Origin: an uncultured Lactobacillus sp.
GTDB lineage: Bacteria > Bacillota > Bacilli > Lactobacillales > Lactobacillaceae
DNA: 54,544 nucleotides
Assembly (NCBI RefSeq): GCF_910589175.1
Contig: NZ_CAJURR010000015.1
Location: 1-54,544, forward strand
Direction: 5' to 3'
The notes beneath the pieces were generated by a model that made no database searches, was not told the origin of the DNA, and worked only from the letters and a program-made list of their open reading frames with translations. This document shows, piece after piece, positions 1 through 7,803 of the stretch. Numbering within the stretch: the stretch's first letter is position 1; each line of letters begins with the position of its first letter. Made by a program: the position numbers and the translations under genes.

Positions 1-167
1 TGAATTTCTCTGTTTTTTTATCTGGAATAAAAGCCTAGTTTTTTCCCAGACACTTCTTTGTTATTAATACTTATTAAAATTGTATATCTTTATCAACTTT
101 TAGGATAAGCTATTAGATATAACGAACAGATGAAAACAGTACTAATAAATATTAAAGAAGTGAAAAA

Positions 168-1364
168 ATGAAAAAATTTTGTTCGAAATGTGGAGCACCC
201 TTAAAACCTAATGATCAATTTTGTTCAAAATGTGGTACTCCTGTTGATGGTAACAGTAAACAAGAACTGGAAAAAATAAATTCTATTAAGCAAAGACCGC
301 AAATCAAAAGAAGTGAAATCCACAATTCTAAAAATAATTTCAAAACAATAAATATTATTATCGGAGTAGTTATCGCTATTGTAGTGCTCGTTGCTGGAGG
401 TTGGGGGATTTATCAACATGGACGCTCTTCAGCAGAAAGCAAAATAATTGGTGGTAATGGCAGACTAACTACTGCTGAAATAAAAAAGATGCCAACTAAA
501 CAACTGGCTGCTTGGGCAATTCTTTACGCAGATAAAAAATATGGTAAAAAATGGGGAGAAGCAGCCGATGAATTAAGAAGTGGTCATTTAACAATTAAGA
601 GCTATCGAAGCCATAAATTTGGTGACTACGAAATTAGTGCTACAAATGGTAGTACTTTGTATGCTGTAAATAACCAAGTAGGATATCTTATCTCTAAAGA
701 TAAAAAAGAGATAACTTATGTCGGAAATAAATCGAATTATAGTAATAGAGATGTTTTAGAACAAATTTATCCAGTGGTTAAATCTGAAAATACTGAAGAG
801 AATGTAAATAATTGGAATAATAATTTAACAATTGTTAAGGGAAAAAATAGTGCTGCCTCTTCAAGTGTTAAAAAATTTACGACTAAAGAAAAGAAAGATA
901 CTGAGACAACTAAATTATGGTCGGATGACCAAACAGATAAGTTAATTAGTTATATGGATGAGTTTGGTGATAAAATGCATCAACCATATTCACATTATAT
1001 TGGCAGCGGAAGTATAACCACTGCAGCTGGTCAAGAATATCCAGGTTTTCTATCAGAAGGAAAATTCAAATTGAGTTCAGGTGATAAGGATAGTCGTGAT
1101 CCTGAAGATATGGATAGTATTAACCTCAAGTGGAATCCAGATGTTACTGACAAAGACAGTGATAGTAATACGTACAATGTAGTTGCAATCTTTAACTATA
1201 ATGGAAAAAGTACTGAACAGCATATTACATATCTTTTTTGTTTTTACCATGGAGAGCCAGTGGCTCTTGTTGATCAAACAACTAATGGAGAATATACAGT
1301 GGTTCATGCAACGGCTAACCATGACTTAACTTCTAACTTTGAAGAAATTGCTAATAATGACTAG
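168..1364 (+). CDS. Zinc-ribbon, single-TM protein with C-terminal DUF4767-like domain
   Basis: 398 residues. Two CxxC pairs (CSKCG near residues 5-9 and 19-23) form an N-terminal zinc ribbon, followed by a basic linker, one hydrophobic segment at about 62-80 and a long extracytoplasmic part. The last 150 residues (from LWSDDQTDKL) resemble the DUF4767 domain found in many Lactobacillus lipoproteins and surface proteins. The expected topology is ribbon inside and DUF4767 outside. The substrate or partner is unknown. The ribosome site is weak (AAAGAAGTG just upstream of the ATG). The gene is monocistronic and ends at a strong hairpin shared with the convergent gene. The domain assignment is by eye and the function is not known. 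Confidence 0.8.
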   Translation: MKKFCSKCGAPLKPNDQFCSKCGTPVDGNSKQELEKINSIKQRPQIKRSEIHNSKNNFKTINIIIGVVIAIVVLVAGGWGIYQHGRSSAESKIIGGNGRLTTAEIKKMPTKQLAAWAILYADKKYGKKWGEAADELRSGHLTIKSYRSHKFGDYEISATNGSTLYAVNNQVGYLISKDKKEITYVGNKSNYSNRDVLEQIYPVVKSENTEENVNNWNNNLTIVKGKNSAASSSVKKFTTKEKKDTETTKLWSDDQTDKLISYMDEFGDKMHQPYSHYIGSGSITTAAGQEYPGFLSEGKFKLSSGDKDSRDPEDMDSINLKWNPDVTDKDSDSNTYNVVAIFNYNGKSTEQHITYLFCFYHGEPVALVDQTTNGEYTVVHATANHDLTSNFEEIANND

Positions 1365-1370
1365 AAAAAG

Positions 1371-1402
1371 AAAATCTGGTAGAAACCATCTACCAGATTT
1401 TT
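1371..1402. terminator. Bidirectional intrinsic terminator
   Basis: Twelve-base arms (AAAATCTGGTAG and its complement) around a short loop, with A and T runs on the two sides. It serves the zinc-ribbon gene and the convergent deoxyribosyltransferase gene. Confidence 0.85.
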
Positions 1403-1408
1403 AATTTA

Positions 1409-1885
1409 TTAATATACAGCACCATCATAGAAGTTGTATCTTGGACGGTTGAAATCAAATGTAGCTAATTCACTCATTTTAATTACGTTGTCAGCAACGC
1501 CCCAACTCATCAAGTTGATTGATTCACCATATAATTCATCAGGAATTACAAGTAAAACATACTTTCCTTGAGACATAGCGTAACCTAATTCCATTCCTAA
1601 ACCAACGTCTTCTTCTTTAGGAACGTAAACGCCAAGCATAACGTCGCTAGTTTTAATACCAACTAAGTCACCGCTGTAAGTTGCTTGAGCCCATTCTTTA
1701 TCATGTAAGTATTCGGGATGTTCGTCAACGCGAATATCTTTATATTGATTTTGAAGAGGAACATAGCTGTTTTCTAAATCAACCGTTGGATTAGCATTGA
1801 GAGCGCTCATTGCATCTTTGTAAGCTTTGTTTTGAGTTTCAGTAAACCAACCGGCACCAAAATAAACTGTCTTTTGTTTTGTCAT
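1409..1885 (-). CDS. ntd: Nucleoside 2-deoxyribosyltransferase (class II)
   Basis: 158 residues, the usual family length. The enzyme swaps the base on 2'-deoxyribonucleosides in cytosolic nucleoside salvage. It is recognised from close similarity to the Lactobacillus leichmannii enzyme: YFGAGWF at the N-terminus, DEHPEYLHDK, and GLGMELGYA, in which Glu99 is the catalytic nucleophile. Asp73 and Asp93 match the base-binding aspartates. It ends with the conserved FYDGAVY tail, whose C-terminus completes the neighbouring active site in the hexamer. The ribosome site AGAAAGG lies 8 bases upstream of the ATG. The gene is divergent from the PTS IIA gene. Confidence 0.95.
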   Translation of the reverse strand: MTKQKTVYFGAGWFTETQNKAYKDAMSALNANPTVDLENSYVPLQNQYKDIRVDEHPEYLHDKEWAQATYSGDLVGIKTSDVMLGVYVPKEEDVGLGMELGYAMSQGKYVLLVIPDELYGESINLMSWGVADNVIKMSELATFDFNRPRYNFYDGAVY

Positions 1886-1968
1886 GGAAAAAACCTTTCT
1901 TTCTTATCGGTGGAATATTTTTACATTAACTAACTTTAACAAAATTTGCCCAAAAGAAACACCCACTT

Positions 1969-1997
1969 TTGTGTTTTTGAAATCGGTTTTATATAAT
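1969..1997 (+). promoter_or_regulatory. Promoter of the PTS IIA gene
   Basis: A perfect TATAAT at 1992-1997 with a weak -35 (TTGTGT at 1969-1974, 17-base spacer). It lies downstream of the ATG at 1884, so the messenger would start near 2004. That rules against 1884 as the start codon. Confidence 0.6.
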
Positions 1998-2033
1998 GAA
2001 ACTAGAAATTTTTGCTTAGGAAAGGCGGAACCT

Positions 2034-2531
2034 ACTACGAATACTAAAAAAAGTCTTTTCGATCCAGAAGCTGTCTTTGTAACTGACTTAACTGATCGAA
2101 ACGAGATATTCAAGACCGTTTCTCAAAAATTATATGACTTAGGCTATGTTAAAGAAGATTTTTTAGGCGATATTATTGAACGTGAAGATAAGTATCCGAC
2201 TGGAATTTCGATGAGACCTTTATCTAGAGAACTTCCAGATGTTGCAGTTCCTCATACTGAAGGGGATTACGTTAGCGCACAATTAATTGTGCCGATTGCT
2301 CTTAGAAATTCGGCTACTTTTAATAATATGGTTAATCCAAGCGAAGCATTGGAAGTTAAGTTCTTATTTTTGATTTTAAATAATGATCCAGATATGCATT
2401 CAACTATTTTGGCTAAAATTATGGACTTTCTAGCTGGAACTTCAGTTGATGATTTAAATGAATTATTTAATTCAGATTCAAATGAAGAAATTTATGATTT
2501 TTTAGAGAACAATTTTGAAATTGAAAAATAA
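2034..2531 (+). CDS. Orphan PTS EIIA protein (fructose/galactitol type), start codon unclear
   Basis: A PTS EIIA type 2 domain begins with SLFDPEAVFV and contains the phospho-histidine motif PDVAVPHTE. Such proteins take phosphate from HPr on the histidine and pass it to a cognate EIIB; no EIIB or EIIC gene is adjacent. The frame is open back to an ATG at 1884, but that ATG lies inside the ribosome site of the divergent ntd gene and upstream of the TATAAT at 1992. After the promoter there is a good purine-rich site (AGGAAAGGCGG, 2018-2028) but no ATG, GTG or TTG in frame until a methionine deep inside the domain. The expected start would fall at about 2034 (codon ACT) or 2037 (ACG). The gene is either started from a non-canonical codon or has lost its start. 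The start coordinate is my estimate. Confidence 0.6.
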   Translation, partial: TTNTKKSLFDPEAVFVTDLTDRNEIFKTVSQKLYDLGYVKEDFLGDIIEREDKYPTGISMRPLSRELPDVAVPHTEGDYVSAQLIVPIALRNSATFNNMVNPSEALEVKFLFLILNNDPDMHSTILAKIMDFLAGTSVDDLNELFNSDSNEEIYDFLENNFEIEK

Positions 2532-2532
2532 A

Positions 2533-2559
2533 AAAGAAGCTGCAAGGCAGCTTCTTTTT
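2533..2559. terminator. Bidirectional terminator
   Basis: GAAGCTGC / GCAGCTTC hairpin with a three-base loop, flanked by A and T runs. It sits between the convergent PTS IIA and GntR genes. Confidence 0.85.
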
Positions 2560-2576
2560 GTCTCCAGATTAAATTA

Positions 2577-3302
2577 TTAAACTTCCGGATAATCAGTACT
2601 TGAAAATGAAAGTGAAAAGTAATCACATCGTTTATAACCAATGACTAGTTCAACTACTTCACCTGTAGTAGATAAAATAGTTTTTTTAACTTGTCGTACA
2701 ACAGGATAATCTTTTTGTATTTTAAGTTGCTGACTAATTTCACTATCAGCTTTTACAATTGTGTCCGTTTCAGTAAAAGGCTCATCAAATAGGTACAATT
2801 GCTTATCCTTTTGCAAGGCTTCATAGATACTATGATAATTATTCGGATTTTTAGCTAAATCTCGGTTAATAAATTTAGCTGGTATAAATGAACGGTGCAC
2901 CATAAATGGTGTGTCACCAATTAAGCGTAAACGTTCAATATAGTAGTAACTATCATATTTGGGTAAGCCGAGTTTTTTTAATATTTCGCTCTGCTTTTCT
3001 TCTTGAAGTTTCAAAACTTTAACTGTATCTTCCTCTTGTTTATTTGAGAAGACTTCATTATCACTAAGACGAACTAATTTATCTTTTCTTGATCGTGAAA
3101 TAAAAGTGCCTTTTCCTTGGTGACGAACTAAGTAGCCTGCCTTAACGAGGTCTTTTACAGCTCGAATGACAGTAATTGAAGAAACATTAAACTTATCTTT
3201 TAATTGAGCTTCGCTATAAAATTTATCTCCATATTTAAATTTGCCAGAGATAATTTCTTGCTTTAGCTCATTTTCAATTTGTAAATATTTTGGAATATCC
3301 AT
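2577..3302 (-). CDS. GntR/HutC-family transcriptional regulator with UTRA domain
   Basis: 241 residues. The N-terminal winged helix (about 1-70) has the family pattern LKQEIISGKFKYGDKFYSE and a recognition helix around VSSITVIRAVKDL. The C-terminal UTRA ligand domain runs from about 90 to 235. HutC-type members sense sugars, sugar phosphates or amino acids; the ligand here is unknown. The gene starts 8 bases after the stop of the phosphatase gene, so the two form one minus-strand operon. A 12-base palindrome upstream of that operon (4148-4159) is a candidate site for autoregulation. Confidence 0.85.
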   Translation of the reverse strand: MDIPKYLQIENELKQEIISGKFKYGDKFYSEAQLKDKFNVSSITVIRAVKDLVKAGYLVRHQGKGTFISRSRKDKLVRLSDNEVFSNKQEEDTVKVLKLQEEKQSEILKKLGLPKYDSYYYIERLRLIGDTPFMVHRSFIPAKFINRDLAKNPNNYHSIYEALQKDKQLYLFDEPFTETDTIVKADSEISQQLKIQKDYPVVRQVKKTILSTTGEVVELVIGYKRCDYFSLSFSSTDYPEV

Positions 3303-3310
3303 AATCTATA

Positions 3311-4114
3311 TCAATCCTCAAGATAGATTCTCCTAAGATCCATGATATCACTGCTTGAGAGCTTCATGGTAGAACGAAGATATTCATTGATTCCTCCGTA
3401 TTGCTGGTTTAGGACATGTACAGCATGGTCTAAGTATTCTGGATATACTGACTGAATATCCTTAATAGACTGCAATACACGCTTGCTAGAGCCGTCAGCG
3501 GCTGCTTGCTTAAGCATTGCATCAACAAAACTTTTTGTTGTGATATTAGTCAGAGTATAGTCATATTTGATAGTAGTAAAAGGTACTCCTAATGCTGATA
3601 AGATCAACAAAGCTCCAAACCCTGTCCGATCTTTTCCGGCAGTACAGTGGAAAAGAAGAGCATTCTTGTCTTTATCATTTGTAAGTAAAAGGTCAAAGAA
3701 TTTGCGGTAAGCCTTTTGAGCAGTTTGTCCATTGATCATATCTTCATAAGCAAAGAACATATGCTTGAAACCAAATTCAGGATCTTTTTCGGCATTCTCT
3801 TCTAAAGCAAAGATTCCCTTAGATGCATTAGTTAGATCATCACTAAAAACTGGATCAAAAACATACTTAGCGCCTTCGGGAACACGATCCGGACGATCAT
3901 TTTTTTCTTTTTCTGTTCTAAAGTCAACGTCATACTTAACGCCATGCTTTTGCAATAATTCTAAGTCTGATGAAGAAAGATCAGCTAAATTACCAGTTCT
4001 AAGCAATTTGTTATATTTGATTGTCTGACCGGATATAGTTTTATAGCCTCCAAGTTCGCGGAAATTGCGACCATTTTGGATGCCAATTAATTTCGTCTCA
4101 TAATTTTCGCTCAT
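3311..4114 (-). CDS. Tyrosine-protein / dual-specificity phosphatase (IphP/LipA-like)
   Basis: 267 residues. The CX5R P-loop reads HCTAGKDRTG, with Cys157 as nucleophile and Arg163 binding phosphate. The N-terminal NFRELGGY and the DVDFRTEKE segments are typical of the bacterial Y_phosphatase3 family, which includes Listeria LipA. The lysine and aspartate in the P-loop (GKDR) are also seen in relatives that act on phosphoinositides. No signal peptide is visible, so the protein is probably cytosolic. It is the first gene of an operon with the GntR regulator. The physiological substrate is not predictable from sequence. Confidence 0.85.
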   Translation of the reverse strand: MSENYETKLIGIQNGRNFRELGGYKTISGQTIKYNKLLRTGNLADLSSSDLELLQKHGVKYDVDFRTEKEKNDRPDRVPEGAKYVFDPVFSDDLTNASKGIFALEENAEKDPEFGFKHMFFAYEDMINGQTAQKAYRKFFDLLLTNDKDKNALLFHCTAGKDRTGFGALLILSALGVPFTTIKYDYTLTNITTKSFVDAMLKQAAADGSSKRVLQSIKDIQSVYPEYLDHAVHVLNQQYGGINEYLRSTMKLSSSDIMDLRRIYLED

Positions 4115-4147
4115 TAGTATTTTTCCTCACTATAGTTATTTAAGTAC

Positions 4148-4159
4148 AGTATTAATACT
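4148..4159. promoter_or_regulatory. 12-bp palindrome, candidate GntR operator
   Basis: AGTATTAATACT is a perfect palindrome in the promoter region of the phosphatase/GntR operon, about 34 bp upstream of the phosphatase start. Its GTA...TAC ends are like sites bound by HutC-type GntR proteins such as TreR. Assignment to the adjacent regulator is inference. Confidence 0.45.
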
Positions 4160-4225
4160 TTAACATATTTTGTGACAGATATTTTCTTTTTCTCGGATTT
4201 ATAAAAAGAAAACAGACTTATTAAT

Positions 4226-4234
4226 TGTTATAAT
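4226..4234 (+). promoter_or_regulatory. Extended -10 promoter of the usp gene
   Basis: TGTTATAAT, a perfect extended -10 with no clear -35. It lies 53 bases before the usp start codon. Confidence 0.6.
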
Positions 4235-4287
4235 TAATGGTAAAATTACAATGTAAAGATGCAAATTCCATGCGGAGATGATTACTT

Positions 4288-4782
4288 ATGGTAGAAGATT
4301 ACGACAACATTTTAGTTCCTGTTGATGGTTCTGAAACAGCAGAGCGTGCGTTTGATAAAGCAGTAAAGATTGCTCTTGATAACAATGCTCATCTTGATGT
4401 ATTGAATGTTATTGATACTCGTCAATTTATGGGAGAAATGCAGGATACTTTGATTTCTGGGGACACCATTTATCAAATGACGCAAGATTCTGAAGAGTAT
4501 TTAAAGAGTCTAAAAGAATGGGCTAAGGAACATTTTAACTTTACTGATGTTTCTTACCATATTCGTTATGGCTCACCTAAGAGAATTATTGCTGTTGATT
4601 TTATTAAAGATCACCACAATGATTTGATTATTATGGGTGCAACTGGTATGAATGCAGTTGAAAGAATGTTAATGGGTAGCGTTACTGCTTATGTTAACCA
4701 ACATGCTTTATCAGATGTGTTAATTATTAAGACTGATCTGAATAATAACAAGGTTGCAAAACCCAAGAAAAAGTACTTTTAA
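4288..4782 (+). CDS. Universal stress protein, UspA family
   Basis: 164 residues with the single-domain Usp fold. It has ILVPVDGSETAERAFDKA at the N-terminus and the ATP-binding pattern GATGMNAVERMLMGSVT near residues 119-135 (G-2X-G-9X-G-S/T). It probably binds ATP and acts in stress or growth-arrest responses, as in other UspA proteins. The ribosome site GGAG lies about 10 bases before the ATG. Monocistronic: it has its own extended -10 promoter and its own terminator. Confidence 0.9.
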   Translation: MVEDYDNILVPVDGSETAERAFDKAVKIALDNNAHLDVLNVIDTRQFMGEMQDTLISGDTIYQMTQDSEEYLKSLKEWAKEHFNFTDVSYHIRYGSPKRIIAVDFIKDHHNDLIIMGATGMNAVERMLMGSVTAYVNQHALSDVLIIKTDLNNNKVAKPKKKYF

Positions 4783-4801
4783 AAAACGAACATTATGAAA
4801 T

Positions 4802-4834
4802 TCACTCTATCATCATTGATGGAGTGATTTTTTT
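4802..4834 (+). terminator. Terminator after usp
   Basis: TCACTC / GAGTGA outer arms with further pairing inside, followed by a run of T. Confidence 0.75.
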
Positions 4835-4916
4835 ATAAAGTGGATCGATCCAATTCAATAAATTAATATTTACGAGCGCTTACATTAAAATAATAGTACC
4901 CAAGTACGAATATTTT

Positions 4917-4925
4917 TGGTATGAT
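4917..4925 (+). promoter_or_regulatory. Extended -10 promoter of the phn leader
   Basis: TGGTATGAT matches an extended -10 (TGnTATAAT with one change). Transcription would start near 4932, giving a leader of about 250 nt before phnD. Confidence 0.55.
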
Positions 4926-4958
4926 ACTTAAGAACGAACGTTAGTACTAGGGGAAAGG

Positions 4959-5050
4959 AAGAACGATAATGATGAATTTCGATTACAACATTATAAAATG
5001 TAACCAAGATTCAGTGGCTCGTTCTTGGGCTGATTCCCTCGGGGAATCAG
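4959..5050 (+). promoter_or_regulatory. Structured leader RNA upstream of the phn operon
   Basis: Within the untranslated or small-ORF leader, AAGAACGA (4959-4966) is fully complementary to TCGTTCTT (5019-5026), enclosing a smaller ACATT/AATGT hairpin. This is followed by a perfect 9-bp hairpin, CTGATTCCC / GGGAATCAG with a three-base loop (5030-5050). With the terminator hairpin at 5099-5148 this is the layout of a transcription attenuator or riboswitch expression platform. I do not recognise any named riboswitch class in it. Confidence 0.5.
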
Positions 5051-5112
5051 TCTTTATTGGTGTTGGCGCTTTCGTTGTTTTTTTAGCGACTTTTCTGGCT
5101 CAATGTGATTAG
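4969..5112 (+). CDS. 47-residue small membrane protein or leader peptide
   Basis: A small ORF starting ATG ATG, preceded by a strong ribosome site (GGGGAAAGGAAG). The product has a polar N-terminal half and one hydrophobic segment (FIGVGAFVVFLATFLA, residues 29-44), then ends QCD. It lies between a promoter and the phnD gene, and its stop codon (5110-5112) falls inside the 5' arm of the terminator at 5099-5148. It could be a small membrane protein in its own right or a leader peptide controlling the terminator. Part of the coding sequence forms the perfect hairpin at 5030-5050, which argues for an RNA role as well. I do not recognise a family. Confidence 0.5.
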   Translation: MMNFDYNIIKCNQDSVARSWADSLGESVFIGVGAFVVFLATFLAQCD

Positions 5113-5148
5113 CTCTTTTTGTCAGCTCATCATATTGGGTCTTTTTTT
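5099..5148 (+). terminator. Terminator/attenuator between the small ORF and phnD
   Basis: A 16-base 5' arm (5099-5114) pairs with 5124-5139 with one mismatch and a few G-U pairs, followed by seven T (5142-5148). It lies 38 bases before the phnD start, so reaching the transporter genes needs readthrough. Confidence 0.75.
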
Positions 5149-5185
5149 GTATTTGTCATTTAATGTTTTTCATTAGGAGGAAATG

Positions 5186-6115
5186 ATGAAAAAGTTCAAA
5201 AAAGTCTTAGTAGGCCTTTTTGCAATTTTACTTGCTGTTGTTGCAACTGCTTGTTCTAACAAATCAAACAGTTCAAAGGATGGTTATACACCAAAATCAT
5301 TAACTATCCAATTTGTACCTAGTCAAGCTGCTAATAAGCTTGAAGCTCGTGCTAAGCCTTTAGAAAAAATGCTTTCTAAAAAGCTTGGAATTCCAGTTCA
5401 TGTTTCAATGTCAACTGACTACAACACAGTTGTTGAAGCTATGAAATCTAAAAAAGTTGATGTTGGTTTCTTGCCACCTGATGGTTATGTATTAGCTCAT
5501 AAACAAGGGGCTGCTGATGTTTTACTTCAATCACAACGTTACGGCGTTAAGCAACCTGGTGGTAAAGCAACTAATAAATTAGTTGATTACTATAGAGCAG
5601 AAATTCTTGTTAAGAAGGGTTCTAAAATTAAATCTTGGAAGGACCTAAAAGGCAAGAGTATTTCAGTTCAAAACCCAACTTCTTCAGCAGGTTATGTTTT
5701 CCCAATTGCTGAACTTGGAGAAAAAGGTTTGGATGTGCCAAAAGATTGTAAATTAGTTACTGTTACTGGCCAAGACCAAGCAGTTTTGAATGTATTAAAT
5801 GGTGATACTGACGCAGCATTTGTTTTTGAAGATGCTCGTAACACTGTTAAAAAAGACAATCCTAAGATTATGGACCAAGTTGTCCCAATTTACTTCACTA
5901 AGCCAATTCCTAACGATACTATTTCTGTTAGAAGTGATATGTCTAAGTCCTTCCAAAAGAAACTTGCAAAGGCATTTATTGAAGTTGGTGAATCTAAAGA
6001 AGGTAAGAAGATTATCGAATCAATTTATAGTCACGAAGGCTACACTAAGTCTAAGGACAGCAACTTCGATATTGTTCGTAAATACGACAAGATTATTGCC
6101 AAGGACAAGAAATAG
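5186..6115 (+). CDS. phnD: Phosphonate/phosphite-type ABC transporter substrate-binding lipoprotein
   Basis: 309 residues. A lipoprotein signal peptide (basic KKFKK, hydrophobic core, lipobox ending ATAC) anchors it outside the membrane. The body is a PhnD-type periplasmic-binding fold: LTIQFVPSQAANKLEARAKPL, VGFLPPDGYVLAHK, SVQNPTSSAGYVFP and DAAFVFEDAR. It captures an oxyanion-type ligand for the PhnCE importer; no C-P lyase genes are in the window, so the actual ligand is uncertain. Two adjacent ATG codons are possible. The second (5186) is 5 bases from AGGAGG and is preferred over 5183. It is followed by a hairpin before phnC. Confidence 0.85.
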   Translation: MKKFKKVLVGLFAILLAVVATACSNKSNSSKDGYTPKSLTIQFVPSQAANKLEARAKPLEKMLSKKLGIPVHVSMSTDYNTVVEAMKSKKVDVGFLPPDGYVLAHKQGAADVLLQSQRYGVKQPGGKATNKLVDYYRAEILVKKGSKIKSWKDLKGKSISVQNPTSSAGYVFPIAELGEKGLDVPKDCKLVTVTGQDQAVLNVLNGDTDAAFVFEDARNTVKKDNPKIMDQVVPIYFTKPIPNDTISVRSDMSKSFQKKLAKAFIEVGESKEGKKIIESIYSHEGYTKSKDSNFDIVRKYDKIIAKDKK

Positions 6116-6140
6116 TCAATTAAATAAAGCTTAGTTAGTA

Positions 6141-6175
6141 AAGATAATTGTCTCTAAAAGACAATTATCTTTTTA
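6141..6175 (+). terminator. Intercistronic terminator between phnD and phnC
   Basis: AAGATAATTGTCT pairs perfectly with AGACAATTATCTT, followed by T. Partial termination here would give more binding protein than transporter, as is common in ABC import operons. Confidence 0.8.
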
Positions 6176-6221
6176 TGCACTGTAGTCAATTTAAATAATG
6201 TTAAGGAGATTTTTAAATTAA

Positions 6222-7007
6222 ATGGCAGCTACTAATCAGCCAATGATTCAACTAAAAAATGTTAGCAAAATTTATGATAATGGAACAGTTGGTTTAAAGG
6301 ATATTAACTTAAATATTGATAAAGGAGAATTTGTCGTAGTCGTAGGTCTATCTGGTGCAGGTAAATCTACTCTACTTCGTTCAATTAACCGTCTACAAGA
6401 TGTCTCTGAGGGAGATATTATAATTGATGGTAAATCAATTACATCTGCTAAAGGTAAAGATTTACGCGAAATTCGTCGTGATATTGGAATGATTTTCCAA
6501 AGCTTTAACTTAGTTAAACGTTCAAGTGTTTTACGCAATGTTTTAACTGGCCGAGTAGGTTACTATCCAACTTGGAAAACAACTTTTAACTTATTTACTA
6601 AGGAAGATAAGCAAAAAGCATATGAAGCATTGCAACGTGTTGATTTAGCAGATAAAGTTTATACTCGTGCGGATCAACTTTCCGGTGGACAACAGCAACG
6701 TGTTGCTATTGCCCGTGTACTTACTCAAAATCCTAAGATTATTTTAGCTGATGAACCAACAGCTTCACTTGATCCTCAAACTTCACGTCGAGTTATGCAT
6801 GATTTGAAGATGCTTAATGAAGAATACGGGATGACTGTAGTTGCTAACCTTCACAGCGTAGAACTTGCTAAGGAATTTGGAGATCGAGTAATCGGTGTTC
6901 GTGCAGGTCAAATTGTTTATGATGGCAAGATGAGTGAAACTTCTCAAGCTGTCTTTGACGATATTTACAATGGTGGAAATGGCAAGAAAGGGGAAGAAGA
7001 TGCCTAA
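6222..7007 (+). CDS. phnC: Phosphonate-type ABC transporter ATP-binding protein
   Basis: 261 residues. Walker [10 protein letters not shown] at 42-50, signature LSGGQQQRV from about 153, Walker [10 protein letters not shown] near 174-182, and the H-loop in VANLHSVE. It couples ATP hydrolysis to import through the two PhnE permeases that follow. The stop overlaps the start region of phnE1, so translation is coupled. Confidence 0.9.
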   Translation: MAATNQPMIQLKNVSKIYDNGTVGLKDINLNIDKGEFVVVVGLSGAGKSTLLRSINRLQDVSEGDIIIDGKSITSAKGKDLREIRRDIGMIFQSFNLVKRSSVLRNVLTGRVGYYPTWKTTFNLFTKEDKQKAYEALQRVDLADKVYTRADQLSGGQQQRVAIARVLTQNPKIILADEPTASLDPQTSRRVMHDLKMLNEEYGMTVVANLHSVELAKEFGDRVIGVRAGQIVYDGKMSETSQAVFDDIYNGGNGKKGEEDA

Positions 7008-7803
7008 ATCTAAGGAACAGCATTTAGCTGAGTTGCCTAAAAAGAAATTCAAAATTATGAACCTTGTATGGGTCGTAATTATGATTTTAGGTCTCTTTCT
7101 TTCAGTAGATGTAACAAATACGCACATTAGTGTTTTGTTTAATAACTTTAGCCAATTTACTGATATTTTTGTTCAAATGTGTCACCCTGATTGGGGATAT
7201 GCAGCTACAGCAGTTCCACTTTTAATTGAAACAATTAAAATGGCAATTTTGGGAACTGTATTGGGATCAGCAATTGCCTTTGTTTATTCTCTTCTAATTG
7301 CGAGAAATATTGTTAAAAATAAAGCAGTTACTGGAATTTTAAGAATAATCATGAATATTGTTAGAACTATTCCAGACTTACTCTTAGGTGCAATCTTTGT
7401 TGCTGTTGTAGGTATTGGTCCAGTTGCCGGTGTTTTAGCTTTGACTGTATTTACATTTGGTGTGGTTGTTAAATTGTTCTATGAAGCAATTGAAACAATT
7501 GATCCAGGTCCAATCGAAGCTCTAACAGCCGTTGGCGCAAATAAACTACAAATTATTCATTTTGCTGTGATGCCACAAATAATTACTTACTTTATTTCTT
7601 ATGTTTTATATGCATTTGAAATTAATGTCAGAGCTTCAACAGTTCTTGGATATATTGGTGCCGGTGGTATTGGTTTGTACTTACAACAAACTCTTCAAGT
7701 CTTTGACTATGCTAAGACTGGTATGATTATTTTGGTTATTATCGTTGTCGTAGTTATTATCGACTACATTTCTACTAAATCTCGGGAGGCGTTGATGAAA
7801 TAA
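7000..7803 (+). CDS. phnE: Phosphonate-type ABC transporter permease 1
   Basis: 267 residues with about six membrane segments. It carries the BPD_transp_1 coupling loop [20 protein letters not shown], which docks with PhnC. An upstream in-frame ATG at 6934 lies inside phnC. The start at 7000 is chosen because GGGGAAGAAG precedes it and it overlaps the phnC stop by 8 bases. The stop overlaps the start of the second permease (TAATG). Confidence 0.88.
   Translation: MPKSKEQHLAELPKKKFKIMNLVWVVIMILGLFLSVDVTNTHISVLFNNFSQFTDIFVQMCHPDWGYAATAVPLLIETIKMAILGTVLGSAIAFVYSLLIARNIVKNKAVTGILRIIMNIVRTIPDLLLGAIFVAVVGIGPVAGVLALTVFTFGVVVKLFYEAIETIDPGPIEALTAVGANKLQIIHFAVMPQIITYFISYVLYAFEINVRASTVLGYIGAGGIGLYLQQTLQVFDYAKTGMIILVIIVVVVIIDYISTKSREALMK

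Noticed and set aside
1884..2033. N-terminal extension of the PTS EIIA gene from ATG 1884
   Set aside because: It overlaps the ribosome site and start of the divergent ntd gene, lacks its own ribosome site and lies upstream of the likely promoter.
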